From positions 2,191,001 through 2,255,000 of the forward strand of contig NZ_JAVDYB010000001.1 in the NCBI RefSeq assembly GCF_031458235.1: a DNA stretch of 64,000 nucleotides. Direction: 5' to 3'. Below are positions 57,245 to 64,000 of this stretch, in pieces. A model generated the notes under the pieces. It was not told the origin of the DNA and did not search any database. It saw only the letters and a list, made by a program, of their open reading frames with translations. This DNA comes from Catenuloplanes atrovinosus. GTDB taxonomy: Bacteria; Actinomycetota; Actinomycetes; Mycobacteriales; Micromonosporaceae. Each line of letters opens with the position of its first letter. Position 1 is the stretch's first letter. Both the position numbers and the translations under genes were made by a program.

Positions 57245-57390
57245 GCGAGCTTGCGAGCGAATCATCGGCTCAGCGCCGGCCACACGGATACCGCGGCTGT
57301 CGGGGTGGCCGGGCATGAGCCAGCTTGCGAGGGAATCATCGGCTCAGCGCCGGCCACACGGATGCCGCGGCTCTTGGGGGTGTCAGGCAT
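57241..57390 (+). repeat. 74-bp tandem repeat, two copies and the start of a third
   Basis: Copies start at ATGAGC 57241 and 57315; a third start is at 57389, with a constant 74-bp period. Copies 1 and 2 share GCTTGCGAG, GAATCATCGGCTCAGCGCCG and GCCACACGGAT with few changes. Each copy opens with a start codon, so the third copy supplies the ABM gene's ATG. The repeat also overlaps the GH59 stop. Confidence 0.9.
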
Positions 57391-57784
57391 GAGCGTTTTC
57401 GTGCGGGCGCGGTTCGAGCCGCTGGCGGGGCGGCGGGACGACTTCGTGGCACTCGCGCGGGCGTTGACCGCGCGCGCCGCGGACGAGCCCGGCACGCTGA
57501 CGTACCGCTGGTTCGGCCCGGACCGCGGCGGTTACCTGGTGATCGAGCAGTATGCCGATTCGGCGGCGGCCCTGGCCCACAACGCCCGCTGCGCCGACCT
57601 GCTCGCCGAGGTGCCGCGGACCGCGACCATGGTCACGGCCGAGCTCTACGGGCCGCTCGGCCATGACCTGCTCACCTGGGCATCCGCCCACCCCCAGGTG
57701 ACCACCTATCCCGACCTGGCCCTCGTCCCGTCAGGATCGGCGGCGGCCGATCCTGGACCAGACGATGGCGCCGGTCAGCAGTGA
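57389..57784 (+). CDS. Antibiotic-biosynthesis-monooxygenase (ABM) domain protein
   Basis: The product is 131 residues from ATG 57389 (the start codon of the third repeat copy). The ABM ferredoxin-like fold (about 1-95) has FVRARFEPLAGRRDDFVALA, RALTARAADEPGTLTYRWFG, RGGYLVIEQYADSAAALAHN and TATMVTAELYGPLGHDLL. ABM proteins oxidise quinone-like rings or degrade heme (Isd type); no catalytic residue set is clear, so the function is open. Its last 54 bp are antisense to the 3' end of the small membrane protein. Its upstream region is repeat-derived. Confidence 0.8.
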   Translation: MSVFVRARFEPLAGRRDDFVALARALTARAADEPGTLTYRWFGPDRGGYLVIEQYADSAAALAHNARCADLLAEVPRTATMVTAELYGPLGHDLLTWASAHPQVTTYPDLALVPSGSAAADPGPDDGAGQQ

Positions 57785-57916
57785 CAGTCCACCGGCTCCG
57801 ATCAGATACCACGGCCGCCACGCGGCGTCGGCGCGGAACGCCTCCGCGATCAGGTAACCGATGAACAGCGTCTCGGCCACCACGAGCGCGACGAGCGCCC
57901 AGCGCTTACCGTCCAT
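57731..57916 (-). CDS. Small two-helix membrane protein
   Basis: The product is 61 residues with two hydrophobic helices: WALVALVVAETLFIGYLIAE (about 6-25) and PWYLIGAGGLSLLTGAIVWS (about 35-54), and a basic end RIGRRRS. Inside-out charge bias supports a real membrane protein. Its last 54 bp overlap the ABM gene antisense. It lies 22 bp downstream of the DUF574 gene start region on the same strand, so may be co-transcribed with it. No family recognised. Confidence 0.55.
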   Translation of the reverse strand: MDGKRWALVALVVAETLFIGYLIAEAFRADAAWRPWYLIGAGGLSLLTGAIVWSRIGRRRS

Positions 57917-57937
57917 CCCGTCGGCTCTGTTCCGTGC

Positions 57938-58753
57938 CTACGTGGCGTCCGGCAGCCGGCCGACGCCGCCGAAGAGGTAGACCTCCGGTTCGCCGGAATC
58001 GGGGTCGGGGCGCCAGCGGGAGCACGTCACGACGCCGGGGTCCAGCAGGTCGAGGCCGTCGAAGAAGCGCTCCAGCTCCACCTTGGTCCGGGCGCGGATC
58101 GGGGTGCCGCCGCGCTCGGTGGTCTCGCGCATCACGCGCAGCATCGGCTCGCCGTGGATCTCCGCGGTGGAGTGGGTGAGGACCAGGTAGCTGCCGGCGG
58201 GCATCGCCTGCACCAGCCGCGCCACGGAGCCGTACGCCACGTCGTCGTCCATCAGGTGGTTGACCACGCCGAGCAGCATGAGCCCGATCGGCTGGGAGAG
58301 GTCCAGCGTCTCCCGCGCCGCCGACAGGATCGTCTCCGGCTCGCGCAGGTCCGCCTCGACGTAGTGGCAGGAGCCCTCCGGCGTGCTGGCCAGCAGCGCC
58401 CGCGCGTGGGCCATGACGAGCGGGTCGTTGTCGATGTAGAGCACCCGGCAGCGCGGGTCCAGCGACTGCGCGACCTCGTGCGTGTTGTCCGCCGACGGGA
58501 GCCCGGTGCCGACGTCGAGGAACTGACGGATGCCGGCCTCCTCGACGAGGAATCTGACCACTCGCTTCAGGAACGCGCGCTCCGCCTTCGCCCCGATCGG
58601 AATGTCCGGGATGTGCGCGATGACCTCGTCACCAGCGGCTCGGTCGGCCTCGAAGTTGTCCTTGCCGCCGAGCCAGTAGTTCCAGATCCGCGCCGAGTGC
58701 GGAACCGTGGTGTCCAGTTTGGAGTCCTCGGGAAACTCCCAATCCTCGGTCAT
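57938..58753 (-). CDS. SAM-dependent methyltransferase (DUF574/Methyltransf_19)
   Basis: The product is 271 residues. It begins with the family's PHSARIWNYWLGGKDNFEAD (about 18-37) and has RQFLDVGTGLPSADNTHEVA (about 75-94), the SAM-binding glycine loop. VLYIDNDPLVMAHARALLAS (about 103-122) is the acidic-loop motif, then LMLLGVVNHLMDDDVAYGSV (about 155-174). This is a large actinomycete family with a class I methyltransferase fold; substrates are largely unknown, and many sit near regulator genes. It diverges from the DUF7919-like gene across 192 bp. Confidence 0.9.
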   Translation of the reverse strand: MTEDWEFPEDSKLDTTVPHSARIWNYWLGGKDNFEADRAAGDEVIAHIPDIPIGAKAERAFLKRVVRFLVEEAGIRQFLDVGTGLPSADNTHEVAQSLDPRCRVLYIDNDPLVMAHARALLASTPEGSCHYVEADLREPETILSAARETLDLSQPIGLMLLGVVNHLMDDDVAYGSVARLVQAMPAGSYLVLTHSTAEIHGEPMLRVMRETTERGGTPIRARTKVELERFFDGLDLLDPGVVTCSRWRPDPDSGEPEVYLFGGVGRLPDAT

Positions 58754-58945
58754 GAAGACATTCTTCCGCCTCGACGGCCCGGTTCCGCAAGGGGGCCGGG
58801 GTCAGCGGAGGCCGGGTGGGCGGGCCGCCCGGCCTGACGAAGACGGCTCGTCGGACGCCATGCCTCATCATCGGCCGTTGCGTGCCGAGGCTGAGCAGTC
58901 GCGTACGTGGTCGCCGGCCGTCGTGCGGCCTGAGATCATGGCGGC

Positions 58946-59608
58946 GTGGAGTACCTCGATCTGAGCCCGTACGCGTACACCGCGTCGCCGCTGCCGATGA
59001 CGTCCGTGGGCTGGCTCGGGAGCGAGCACGGGGTGCAGGGCGGGACCGGGTCGCCGCTGACGGAGGCCGAGTTGCGCACCCTGCGCGCGGCGTCGCGCAG
59101 GGTGTGCAACGTCATGCTGGGCTTCCACCCGTGCGAGTTCTGCGAGGCCGTCGAGGGCAACGGCGAGTACCGGTACTACCTGCCCGGCGGCCGCACCTTC
59201 GCGGCGCCGGCGATGATCGTGCACTACGCCGAGCGGCACGGCTACCGGCCGCCCCGCGAGTTCCTCGACGGGCTGCCCGAGGCGGTACGGCCCGCCTGGG
59301 ACGGCCGGGCCGAGTCCCTCCGCGAGGTGCTCCTCGACGGCGCCGCCGGCCTCGAGTGGCGCGCCGAGGCCGCGGTCGACCTGGCACAGTGGAACGACCG
59401 GCGGGCGTTCGACGCGCTGCGGCAGGCCGTGGCCGATGCGGAGCTGGCCGATTGCGCGGGCGACGAGATCGGCCGGTCGCTGGCCGCCTTCGCCGGCCGG
59501 GACTACGCGGCCGGCCTCGACCGGGACGGCCTGCCCCCGTCGGTCCGGTTCGGGGTGGCGGACGCGGCCAGGAACGACGCGCTCACCCTGGTGCGCCGGA
59601 GGGGATAG
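58946..59608 (+). CDS. Unknown protein (DUF7919-like N-terminus)
   Basis: The product is 220 residues from GTG 58946. The N-terminal ~110 residues start MEYLDLSPYAYTASPLPMTS and have GWLGSEHG, then RRVCNVMLGFHPCEFCEAVE and YYLPGGRTFAAPAMIVHYAE, ending GYRPPREFLD. The conserved Cys pair C-E-F-C, with His, could bind a metal. I recall a DUF7919-type actinomycete family with this start, but treat that as tentative. The C-terminal part (about 120-220) is helical with no clear motif. It overlaps 26 bp with the aldo/keto reductase gene, tail-to-tail. Confidence 0.7.
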   Translation: MEYLDLSPYAYTASPLPMTSVGWLGSEHGVQGGTGSPLTEAELRTLRAASRRVCNVMLGFHPCEFCEAVEGNGEYRYYLPGGRTFAAPAMIVHYAERHGYRPPREFLDGLPEAVRPAWDGRAESLREVLLDGAAGLEWRAEAAVDLAQWNDRRAFDALRQAVADAELADCAGDEIGRSLAAFAGRDYAAGLDRDGLPPSVRFGVADAARNDALTLVRRRG

Positions 59609-60665
59609 GCCGCCGGTCGGTCGGGATCTTCATGTCGCCACGCATCACCGACCGGATGTGGTCGCCGGCCAGCAGGGCGTGCGGTTGGCCGGGATCGACC
59701 GCGCTGACCTGGTCGAGGCGGGACAGCTGCGCGGCGGTGAGGTCGACGGCCAGCGCGGCCAGGTTGTCCTCCAGCTGCGCGGGCGTGCGCGCGCCGACGA
59801 CCGGCGCGGTCACGTCCGGGTTCCGCAACACCCAGGCGAGCCCGGCCTGCGCGGGCGTGCAGCCCAGCTCCGCCGCGACCTCTTTCAGGACGTCCGCCAC
59901 GTCGAGGTTGCGTGCCGTGACGGTGCCGAGCGCGGCGGCGTTGAAGGCCTTGCGGGTGCCGTCACCGGGCGTCACGCCGGCCAGGTCGGCGCGATCGTAC
60001 CGGCCGGCCAGCACGCCGCCGGCCAGCGGGGAGTAGGGGACCACGCCCAGGCCCAGCTCGCGGGCCATCGGGATCAGGTCCCGTTCGGCCGTACGCTCGA
60101 CGAGGTTGTATTCGAGCTGCACCGCGGCCAGGGGCGACCAGCCCCGCAGGTCGGCGATCGTCTGCATGCGCGCGATCTGCCAGGCCGGCGTGTTGGAGAT
60201 CGCCACGTGCAGCACCCGGCCCTGCCGGACCAGGTCGTCCAGGCCGCGCAGGATCTCCTCGACCGGGGTGGTGAAGTCCCACACGTGCAGGTAGAGCAGG
60301 TCGAGGTAGTCCGTGCCGAGCCGTTCGAGGCTGGTCCGCACGGACGCGGCCAGGTTCTTCCGGGAGCCGCCGGTGGAGTTCGGGTCGCCGGGCCGGCGCA
60401 GCGTGCTGTACTTGGTGGCCAGCACCAGGCTCTCCCGCCGGCCGCGGATGAACTCGCCGAGCAGGCTCTCCGAGCTGCCGTAACCCACCGCGGTGTCGAT
60501 GAAGTTGCCACCGAGCTCGACGTAGCGGTCGAACAGCCGGCGGGCGTCGTCCTTGCCGGCTCCCCAGCCGGTCTCGGTGCCGAACGTGGCCGTGCCCAGC
60601 GCCAGCGGGGAGACCCGCAGACCGGACCGGCCCAGCAGGCGGTAGCTGTCGAGAGTGAGCGGCAT
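59583..60665 (-). CDS. Aldo/keto reductase
   Basis: The product is 360 residues. The (beta/alpha)8 barrel has the catalytic tetrad: Asp in LGGNFIDTAVGYGSSES, Tyr four residues on (VGYG), Lys in LVLATKYSTLRR (about 84) and His in YLDLLYLHVWDFTT (about 125). AISNTPAWQIARMQTI, VQLEYNLVERTAERDLIPMA and YSPLAGGVLAGRYDRAD follow; the late NADPH-binding VVGARTPAQLEDNLAALAVD is in place. AKRs reduce aldehydes and ketones with NADPH. It diverges from the XRE-type regulator gene across 120 bp; that regulator is the likely controller. Confidence 0.93.
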   Translation of the reverse strand: MPLTLDSYRLLGRSGLRVSPLALGTATFGTETGWGAGKDDARRLFDRYVELGGNFIDTAVGYGSSESLLGEFIRGRRESLVLATKYSTLRRPGDPNSTGGSRKNLAASVRTSLERLGTDYLDLLYLHVWDFTTPVEEILRGLDDLVRQGRVLHVAISNTPAWQIARMQTIADLRGWSPLAAVQLEYNLVERTAERDLIPMARELGLGVVPYSPLAGGVLAGRYDRADLAGVTPGDGTRKAFNAAALGTVTARNLDVADVLKEVAAELGCTPAQAGLAWVLRNPDVTAPVVGARTPAQLEDNLAALAVDLTAAQLSRLDQVSAVDPGQPHALLAGDHIRSVMRGDMKIPTDRRPIPSGAPG

Positions 60666-60785
60666 CGTGTTTCTCCTGTACTCGTACCGGGTCGTCCGCT
60701 GAAGTCTGCGAGCGCCGTGAGCCAGGGGTAAGGGAGGAGACTTCCTGGGAAGGCCGATCCCACCCCCGCGTTACCATCGGCCTCG

Positions 60786-61625
60786 ATGAGCGACACCCTT
60801 GACACCAGCCGCGAGCTGGGCGCGTTCCTGCGCAGCCGGCGGGAGCGCCTCGACCCGCGCGACGCCGGGCTCCCGGAGCGGCGCCGGTCCCGCCGGACGC
60901 CGGGGCTGCGCCGCGAGGAGGTCGCCGAGCTGGCCGGGATCAGCATCGACTACGTCGTACGGCTGGAGCAGGCTCGCGGTCTGCGGCCCTCCGCGGAGGT
61001 GCTGGAGGCGCTGTCCCGGGCGCTGCGGCTGGCCCCGGACGAGCGCGCCTACCTGTTCGACCTGGCCCGCCACCGGTCCCGGCCCGCGGGCGAGCCCGCC
61101 ACCGCCGCCGCGCCGCCGCTGGCCCGGCTGGTGGCCGACCTGTCGCCGCTGCCGGCCATGGTGATCAACCACCGCTTCGACATCCTGACCTGGAACCCGG
61201 AGATGGCGCGCCTCCAGCTCGACTTCGACACCCGGCTGCCGCCCGCCCGGCACAACTCCGCGTGGCTGTGCCTGATGCGCCCGGAGATGCGCGACTACTA
61301 CCTCGACCGCGACCGTGTCGTGCACGAGGCCGTCGCCCACGTGCGCGCCGCCTGGGCCGCGCACCCGGAGGACCGCGCGCTGGCCGGCCTGATCGCCGAG
61401 TTCAGCACGGACGAGCAGTTCGCGCGGGTGTGGGCCCAGGGCGAGGTGCGGTCGAACGGCCGCGGCAGCAAGGCGGTACGGCATCCCGGCGCCGGCACGT
61501 TCGCGGTGGACTTCGAGACGCTCACCCCGCTCGGCGACCGTGACCAGCGCCTGGTGATCTGCCGCCCCGCCGACGACGACAGCCGCGCGGCGCTGCACCG
61601 CCTCACCGCGAGCCCGGCCGGGTAG
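60786..61625 (+). CDS. XRE-family regulator with MmyB-like ligand domain
   Basis: The product is 279 residues. An N-terminal helix-turn-helix lies at about 10-75: LGAFLRSRRERLDPRDAGLP and RTPGLRREEVAELAGISIDY then VVRLEQARGLRPSAEVLEAL. A MmyB-like ligand-binding domain follows (about 110-270): AMVINHRFDILTWNPEMARL, DFDTRLPPARHNSAWLCLMR and WAQGEVRSNGRGSKAVRHPG. This two-domain layout binds fatty-acid-like ligands in related proteins. It is divergent from the aldo/keto reductase gene, its likely target. The ATG 60786 sits directly after the shared promoter. Confidence 0.92.
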   Translation: MSDTLDTSRELGAFLRSRRERLDPRDAGLPERRRSRRTPGLRREEVAELAGISIDYVVRLEQARGLRPSAEVLEALSRALRLAPDERAYLFDLARHRSRPAGEPATAAAPPLARLVADLSPLPAMVINHRFDILTWNPEMARLQLDFDTRLPPARHNSAWLCLMRPEMRDYYLDRDRVVHEAVAHVRAAWAAHPEDRALAGLIAEFSTDEQFARVWAQGEVRSNGRGSKAVRHPGAGTFAVDFETLTPLGDRDQRLVICRPADDDSRAALHRLTASPAG

Positions 61626-61635
61626 CCGCGGTTCG

Positions 61636-62580
61636 CTACCGGTCGTTGCCGGCGCGCAGCCAGTCGACGTAGTCGGCCGCGGCGGCCGCGGTGTCGTACC
61701 GCGGCTGGAAGCCGGTGTCCTCGCGCAGCCGGGTGATGTCGAGCCAGCGCTGCGGGCGCGGGCCGGCCGAGGGGAGTTCGGCGCGGAAGCCGGGCTCGAC
61801 GGAGCGCAGCGCGGCGATCACGTCCGCGTTGCTGGTGGCGTGCCCGGAGGCGACGTTGTACGTCGAGTGGCGCAGCTCGTCGGTGAGTTGCAGCAGGGCC
61901 AGCGCGCGGCCGGTGTCCCGGACGTAGAGCAGGTCGAGCGCGTCCTCCGCGTGCGGCGGCGCCAGCAGGCCGGACAGGTGGGGCTCGGTGCGCCGGGCCG
62001 CCGCGTGGGCGAGGGACGGCGCCGCGAAGAACGGGTCGGGCAGGTGGCCGCCGGGTCCCCAGGTCCCGGAGATGCGCGCGTTGACCACCTCCACGCCGGT
62101 CACGGCCGACAGGTGGCCGCCCAGCAGCTCGAAGATCTTCTTGAACGTCGGGATCACGTGCGTGTACCCGAGCCAGAGCGGCAGGTCCTCGGTGAGCGCG
62201 CCGGTGCCGTCGAAGCCGTAGACACCGATGGTGCTCGCGCTCACGACGCGGCGTACGCCCCAGGCCCGCGCCGCGCGGGTGATGTTGAGGAACGCCTCGA
62301 CGGCGCGGCCGGTGTCGCCGATCGGGTCGTCGCCGGTGACCGGCCACGGCAGCGCGACGGCGAGGTGGACCACGCCGGTGATCGGGTGCTTGTGGCCCAC
62401 GGCGAGCAGCGCGTCGAGGTCGGCGACGTCCGCCTGCACCACGTGCACGGGCAGGTCGGCCAGGTGTGCGGGGACCTCCGGGGTGCGGCGCTGGAGCAGC
62501 ACGCACTCCTCACCGGCCTCGGTGAGCGCGCGGACGGTGTGCGAGCCGATGAAGCCGGCTCCGCCGGTCACGAGGATCAT
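61636..62580 (-). CDS. NAD-dependent epimerase/dehydratase family protein
   Basis: The product is 314 residues, MILVTGGAGFIGSHTVRALT with the GxxGxxG dinucleotide motif at residues 6-12. VVQADVADLDALLAV and GVVHLAVALPW (about 70-80) follow, and RRVVSASTIGVYGFDGTGAL (about 112-131) carries the active Ser/Thr. The usual YxxxK is not seen: HVIPTFKKIFELLGGHLSAV has Lys but no Tyr four before. That suggests a non-classical enzyme. It is divergent from the MarR gene, with a 27-bp operator between; the reductase is probably the regulated gene. Confidence 0.85.
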   Translation of the reverse strand: MILVTGGAGFIGSHTVRALTEAGEECVLLQRRTPEVPAHLADLPVHVVQADVADLDALLAVGHKHPITGVVHLAVALPWPVTGDDPIGDTGRAVEAFLNITRAARAWGVRRVVSASTIGVYGFDGTGALTEDLPLWLGYTHVIPTFKKIFELLGGHLSAVTGVEVVNARISGTWGPGGHLPDPFFAAPSLAHAAARRTEPHLSGLLAPPHAEDALDLLYVRDTGRALALLQLTDELRHSTYNVASGHATSNADVIAALRSVEPGFRAELPSAGPRPQRWLDITRLREDTGFQPRYDTAAAAADYVDWLRAGNDR

Positions 62581-62600
62581 GGCAATCTCCAGTCGTGGCG

Positions 62601-62627
62601 CTGATCGTCAGTAGTGCTGACAATCAG
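62601..62627. promoter_or_regulatory. MarR operator candidate (27-bp near-palindrome)
   Basis: CTGAT-C-GTCAG, TAGTG centre, CTGAC-A-ATCAG: 10 of 11 pairs match. It occupies the middle of the 59-bp divergent region between the epimerase and MarR genes. Confidence 0.7.
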
Positions 62628-62639
62628 CCTACGCATAAG

Positions 62640-63068
62640 ATGGCCGGCATGTCCACCGACCCGCACGACGTCCTCAACTACCTGCTCAAACACGCGACCA
62701 TGCGGCTCGCCGCGCTGACCGACACGGCGTTGGCCCCGCTCGGCATCGACGGCAAGGACTTCGGGGCGCTGCGCGTGCTGGCCGGCGGCGAGCCGGCGTC
62801 CCAGCTGCAGGTGGCGCAGCGGCTCGGCATCGACCGCACCACGATGGTGGCGCTGCTGGACGAGTTGGAGCGGAAGGGCATCGTGGTGCGGCGGCCGGAC
62901 CCGGAGGACCGACGGCGCAACATCGTCGCGCTCACCGAGCAGGGGCGGCGGACGTTCGAGGCGGCGCGGGCGGCACACGCCGAGGCCGAGAGCGCGTTCC
63001 TCGCCGCGGTCGGGCCGGGCGCCGCGGACGAGCTGCGCCGCACGCTGAGAGCCCTGGTGTCGCCCTGA
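62640..63068 (+). CDS. MarR-family regulator
   Basis: The product is 142 residues from ATG 62640; ATG 62649 is an equal alternative and no ribosome site is clear for either. The winged helix reads SQLQVAQRLGIDRTTMVALL then DELERKGIVVRRPDPEDRRR and NIVALTEQGRRTFEAARAAH (about 50-110), with the DRR wing. The terminal helices (YLLKHATMRLAALTDTAL and ELRRTLRALVSP) form the dimer interface. The gene is divergent from the epimerase gene and carries the 27-bp near-palindrome in front. Its stop overlaps the next start (TGATG), so the membrane protein gene is translationally coupled. Confidence 0.9.
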   Translation: MAGMSTDPHDVLNYLLKHATMRLAALTDTALAPLGIDGKDFGALRVLAGGEPASQLQVAQRLGIDRTTMVALLDELERKGIVVRRPDPEDRRRNIVALTEQGRRTFEAARAAHAEAESAFLAAVGPGAADELRRTLRALVSP

Positions 63069-63658
63069 TGCTGTGGCGGGTGCTGACCGGCGTCGACGCG
63101 CTCGTGATCGCGGTGTTCGCGGTGGTCGCGACGCTCGATCCGTCCCACGTGCTGGAGTCGGAGGGCCTGGACGTGCTCAACTTCCAGGGCCTGCTGCCGT
63201 CCGTGCTCGTCCTGGCCGTGCGCGGTGGCGTGCTGGCCGCCGAGAGCCACCTGCTGCGCACCGCCGGGCCGAGGCCGGTGCTGATCGCCCGCGCCGCCTC
63301 CGCGATCGGCGCCTTCTACACCGGCCGGTGGCTGGCCGTCCAGACGTACAGCCGATGGCAGGATTTCCTGCTCGGTGCCGTGCTCGGATACGCGCTGGTC
63401 GGGCTCGCCGCCATCGGCGTGGCGCTGCTGGTGCACGTGTCGAGGCGGCGCCCGCCCACGCGGCCCGCCGCCCCGGCGCGGGAGTCCGCCGGCCGCGGCG
63501 CGATCGCGCGCGAGACCGTGTTCGGCCTGATCGGCGTCTTCACCGGCGTCGCCGGGCTGCTGGCCGGCGTCGCCGACCCGCGGCGCCTGGCCGTCGCGGT
63601 GGCCGCGGGCGCCGCCGCCACCGCCGTCGTCATGCTGTTCCCCCGCCGCCCGGGATGA
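63068..63658 (+). CDS. Polytopic membrane protein coupled to MarR
   Basis: The product is 196 residues. Four or five helices: VLTGVDALVIAVFAVVATLD, LPSVLVLAVRGGVLAAESHL, IARAASAIGAFYTGRWLAVQ, FLLGAVLGYALVGLAAIGVA and TVFGLIGVFTGVAGLLAGVA; the last ones are separated by a basic loop (RRRPPTRPAAPARE). No transporter motif. The ATG 63068 overlaps the MarR stop by 1 bp (TGATG). Together they look like a regulator/membrane pair that would respond to the MarR ligand. No family assigned. Confidence 0.7.
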   Translation: MLWRVLTGVDALVIAVFAVVATLDPSHVLESEGLDVLNFQGLLPSVLVLAVRGGVLAAESHLLRTAGPRPVLIARAASAIGAFYTGRWLAVQTYSRWQDFLLGAVLGYALVGLAAIGVALLVHVSRRRPPTRPAAPARESAGRGAIARETVFGLIGVFTGVAGLLAGVADPRRLAVAVAAGAAATAVVMLFPRRPG

Positions 63659-63698
63659 GGCCGGAGATGACGACGTCAGCGCTGGGTAGAGTGGCGCC

Positions 63699-64000
63699 AT
63701 GACCAGCCGGATGGAGTCCGCCGCCGCCACCCGCCGCGCCCTGCTGGAGGCGGCGGACGCGCTGCTCGACCTCGGCGGCCCGGAGGCGGTCACGCTGCGC
63801 GAGGTCGGCGCGCGCGCCGGCATGACGCGGGGCGCGCCCTACCGGCACTTCGCGGACAAGGAGACGCTGCTCATCGCGGTCGGCGCGCGGGCGTGGCAGG
63901 ACATCGAGGAGCGGGCGCGGGCGCTGGCCGCCGACCCGGCCCTGACCCCGGCCGAGCGGCTCCGCGCGAACCTCGCCGCGGTCGTCGACATCGCCCGCAC
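63699..64000 (+). CDS. TetR-family regulator (3' end outside window)
   Basis: ATG 63699 opens a frame running to the window edge, with ~100 residues visible. The TetR helix-turn-helix is MTSRMESAAATRRALLEAAD and VTLREVGARAGMTRGAPYRH, with FADKETLLIAVGARA (about 10-62); the Y-R-H-F motif is typical. The ligand-binding domain is mostly outside the window. The gene is 40 bp after the membrane protein stop on the same strand. Regulated genes are not visible. Confidence 0.9.
   Translation, partial: MTSRMESAAATRRALLEAADALLDLGGPEAVTLREVGARAGMTRGAPYRHFADKETLLIAVGARAWQDIEERARALAADPALTPAERLRANLAAVVDIAR

Noticed and set aside
1-64000. CRISPR arrays, tRNA, rRNA, integrase or attachment sites
   Set aside because: I read through both strands for regular spacers, tRNA-like cloverleaf ends and integrase motifs and saw none. 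Only the MITE-like element looked mobile.

Overview
The window is about 64 kb of very GC-rich DNA (roughly 70% or more by eye) with short intergenic gaps, many GTG starts and strong third-position GC. It looks like an actinomycete chromosome. A DivIVA-like coiled-coil protein, a spore photoproduct lyase homologue, two MEDS-domain sensors, DUF574-type SAM methyltransferase, many one-component regulators and several secreted plant-polysaccharide hydrolases suggest a soil, spore-forming family such as Micromonosporaceae. The family placement is inference. I saw no rRNA, tRNA, CRISPR array, prophage or complete transposon.

Layout. 1-6.1 kb: end of a diacylglycerol-kinase-type lipid kinase, a frameshifted GNAT gene, a DivIVA-like gene with a textbook terminator, a MarR regulator, an AAA ATPase and a radical-SAM spore photoproduct lyase homologue. 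6.1-12.3 kb: a leftward set of histidine kinase, NarL-type regulator, 1086-residue HEAT-like protein and geranylgeranyl-reductase-family flavoprotein. 12.4-17.4 kb: ECF sigma factor, GNAT enzyme, small exported proteins, a 71-codon heme oxygenase remnant, a mycothiol-dependent isomerase-type protein and an NmrA-type reductase. 17.5-27.6 kb: pectate lyase, AraC, STAS, DeoR, Nudix and PadR genes, then a GH51 and GH43 arabinan-degrading pair behind a LacI-type operator. 27.6-31.3 kb: GntR, quinone oxidoreductase, membrane hydrolase and rhodanese, with a 170-bp MITE-like element between the last two. 31.3-38.8 kb: an SDR protein with a zinc ribbon, a coupled MEDS-STAS / MEDS-HATPase pair, a lipoprotein hydrolase, a lycopene cyclase, a GAF protein and a second GH43.

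38.8-51.5 kb is the most striking part. An orphan response regulator is followed by a tandem duplication of about 2.25 kb. The result is two secreted tripeptidyl-aminopeptidase-like genes with a gutted copy of an ABC ATPase 3' end between them. They face a complete leftward oligopeptide ABC transporter operon (permease, permease, binding protein, fused double ATPase). A rightward polar amino-acid ABC operon diverges from it. Together these genes would cleave peptides outside the cell and import the products.

51.5-64 kb: a lipoprotein, an LRR-like gene fragment, a divergent MBL hydrolase / CGNR regulator pair, a SpoU methyltransferase, a GH59-type galactosidase, a 74-bp tandem repeat leading into an ABM monooxygenase, a DUF574 methyltransferase, and aldo/keto reductase, XRE, epimerase, MarR and TetR genes. 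Regulators repeatedly sit divergently from their likely target, with a palindrome or direct repeat between. Degraded genes (GNAT, heme oxygenase, Rid, LRR, ABC ATPase) are frequent, which suggests an accessory, actively remodelled region.
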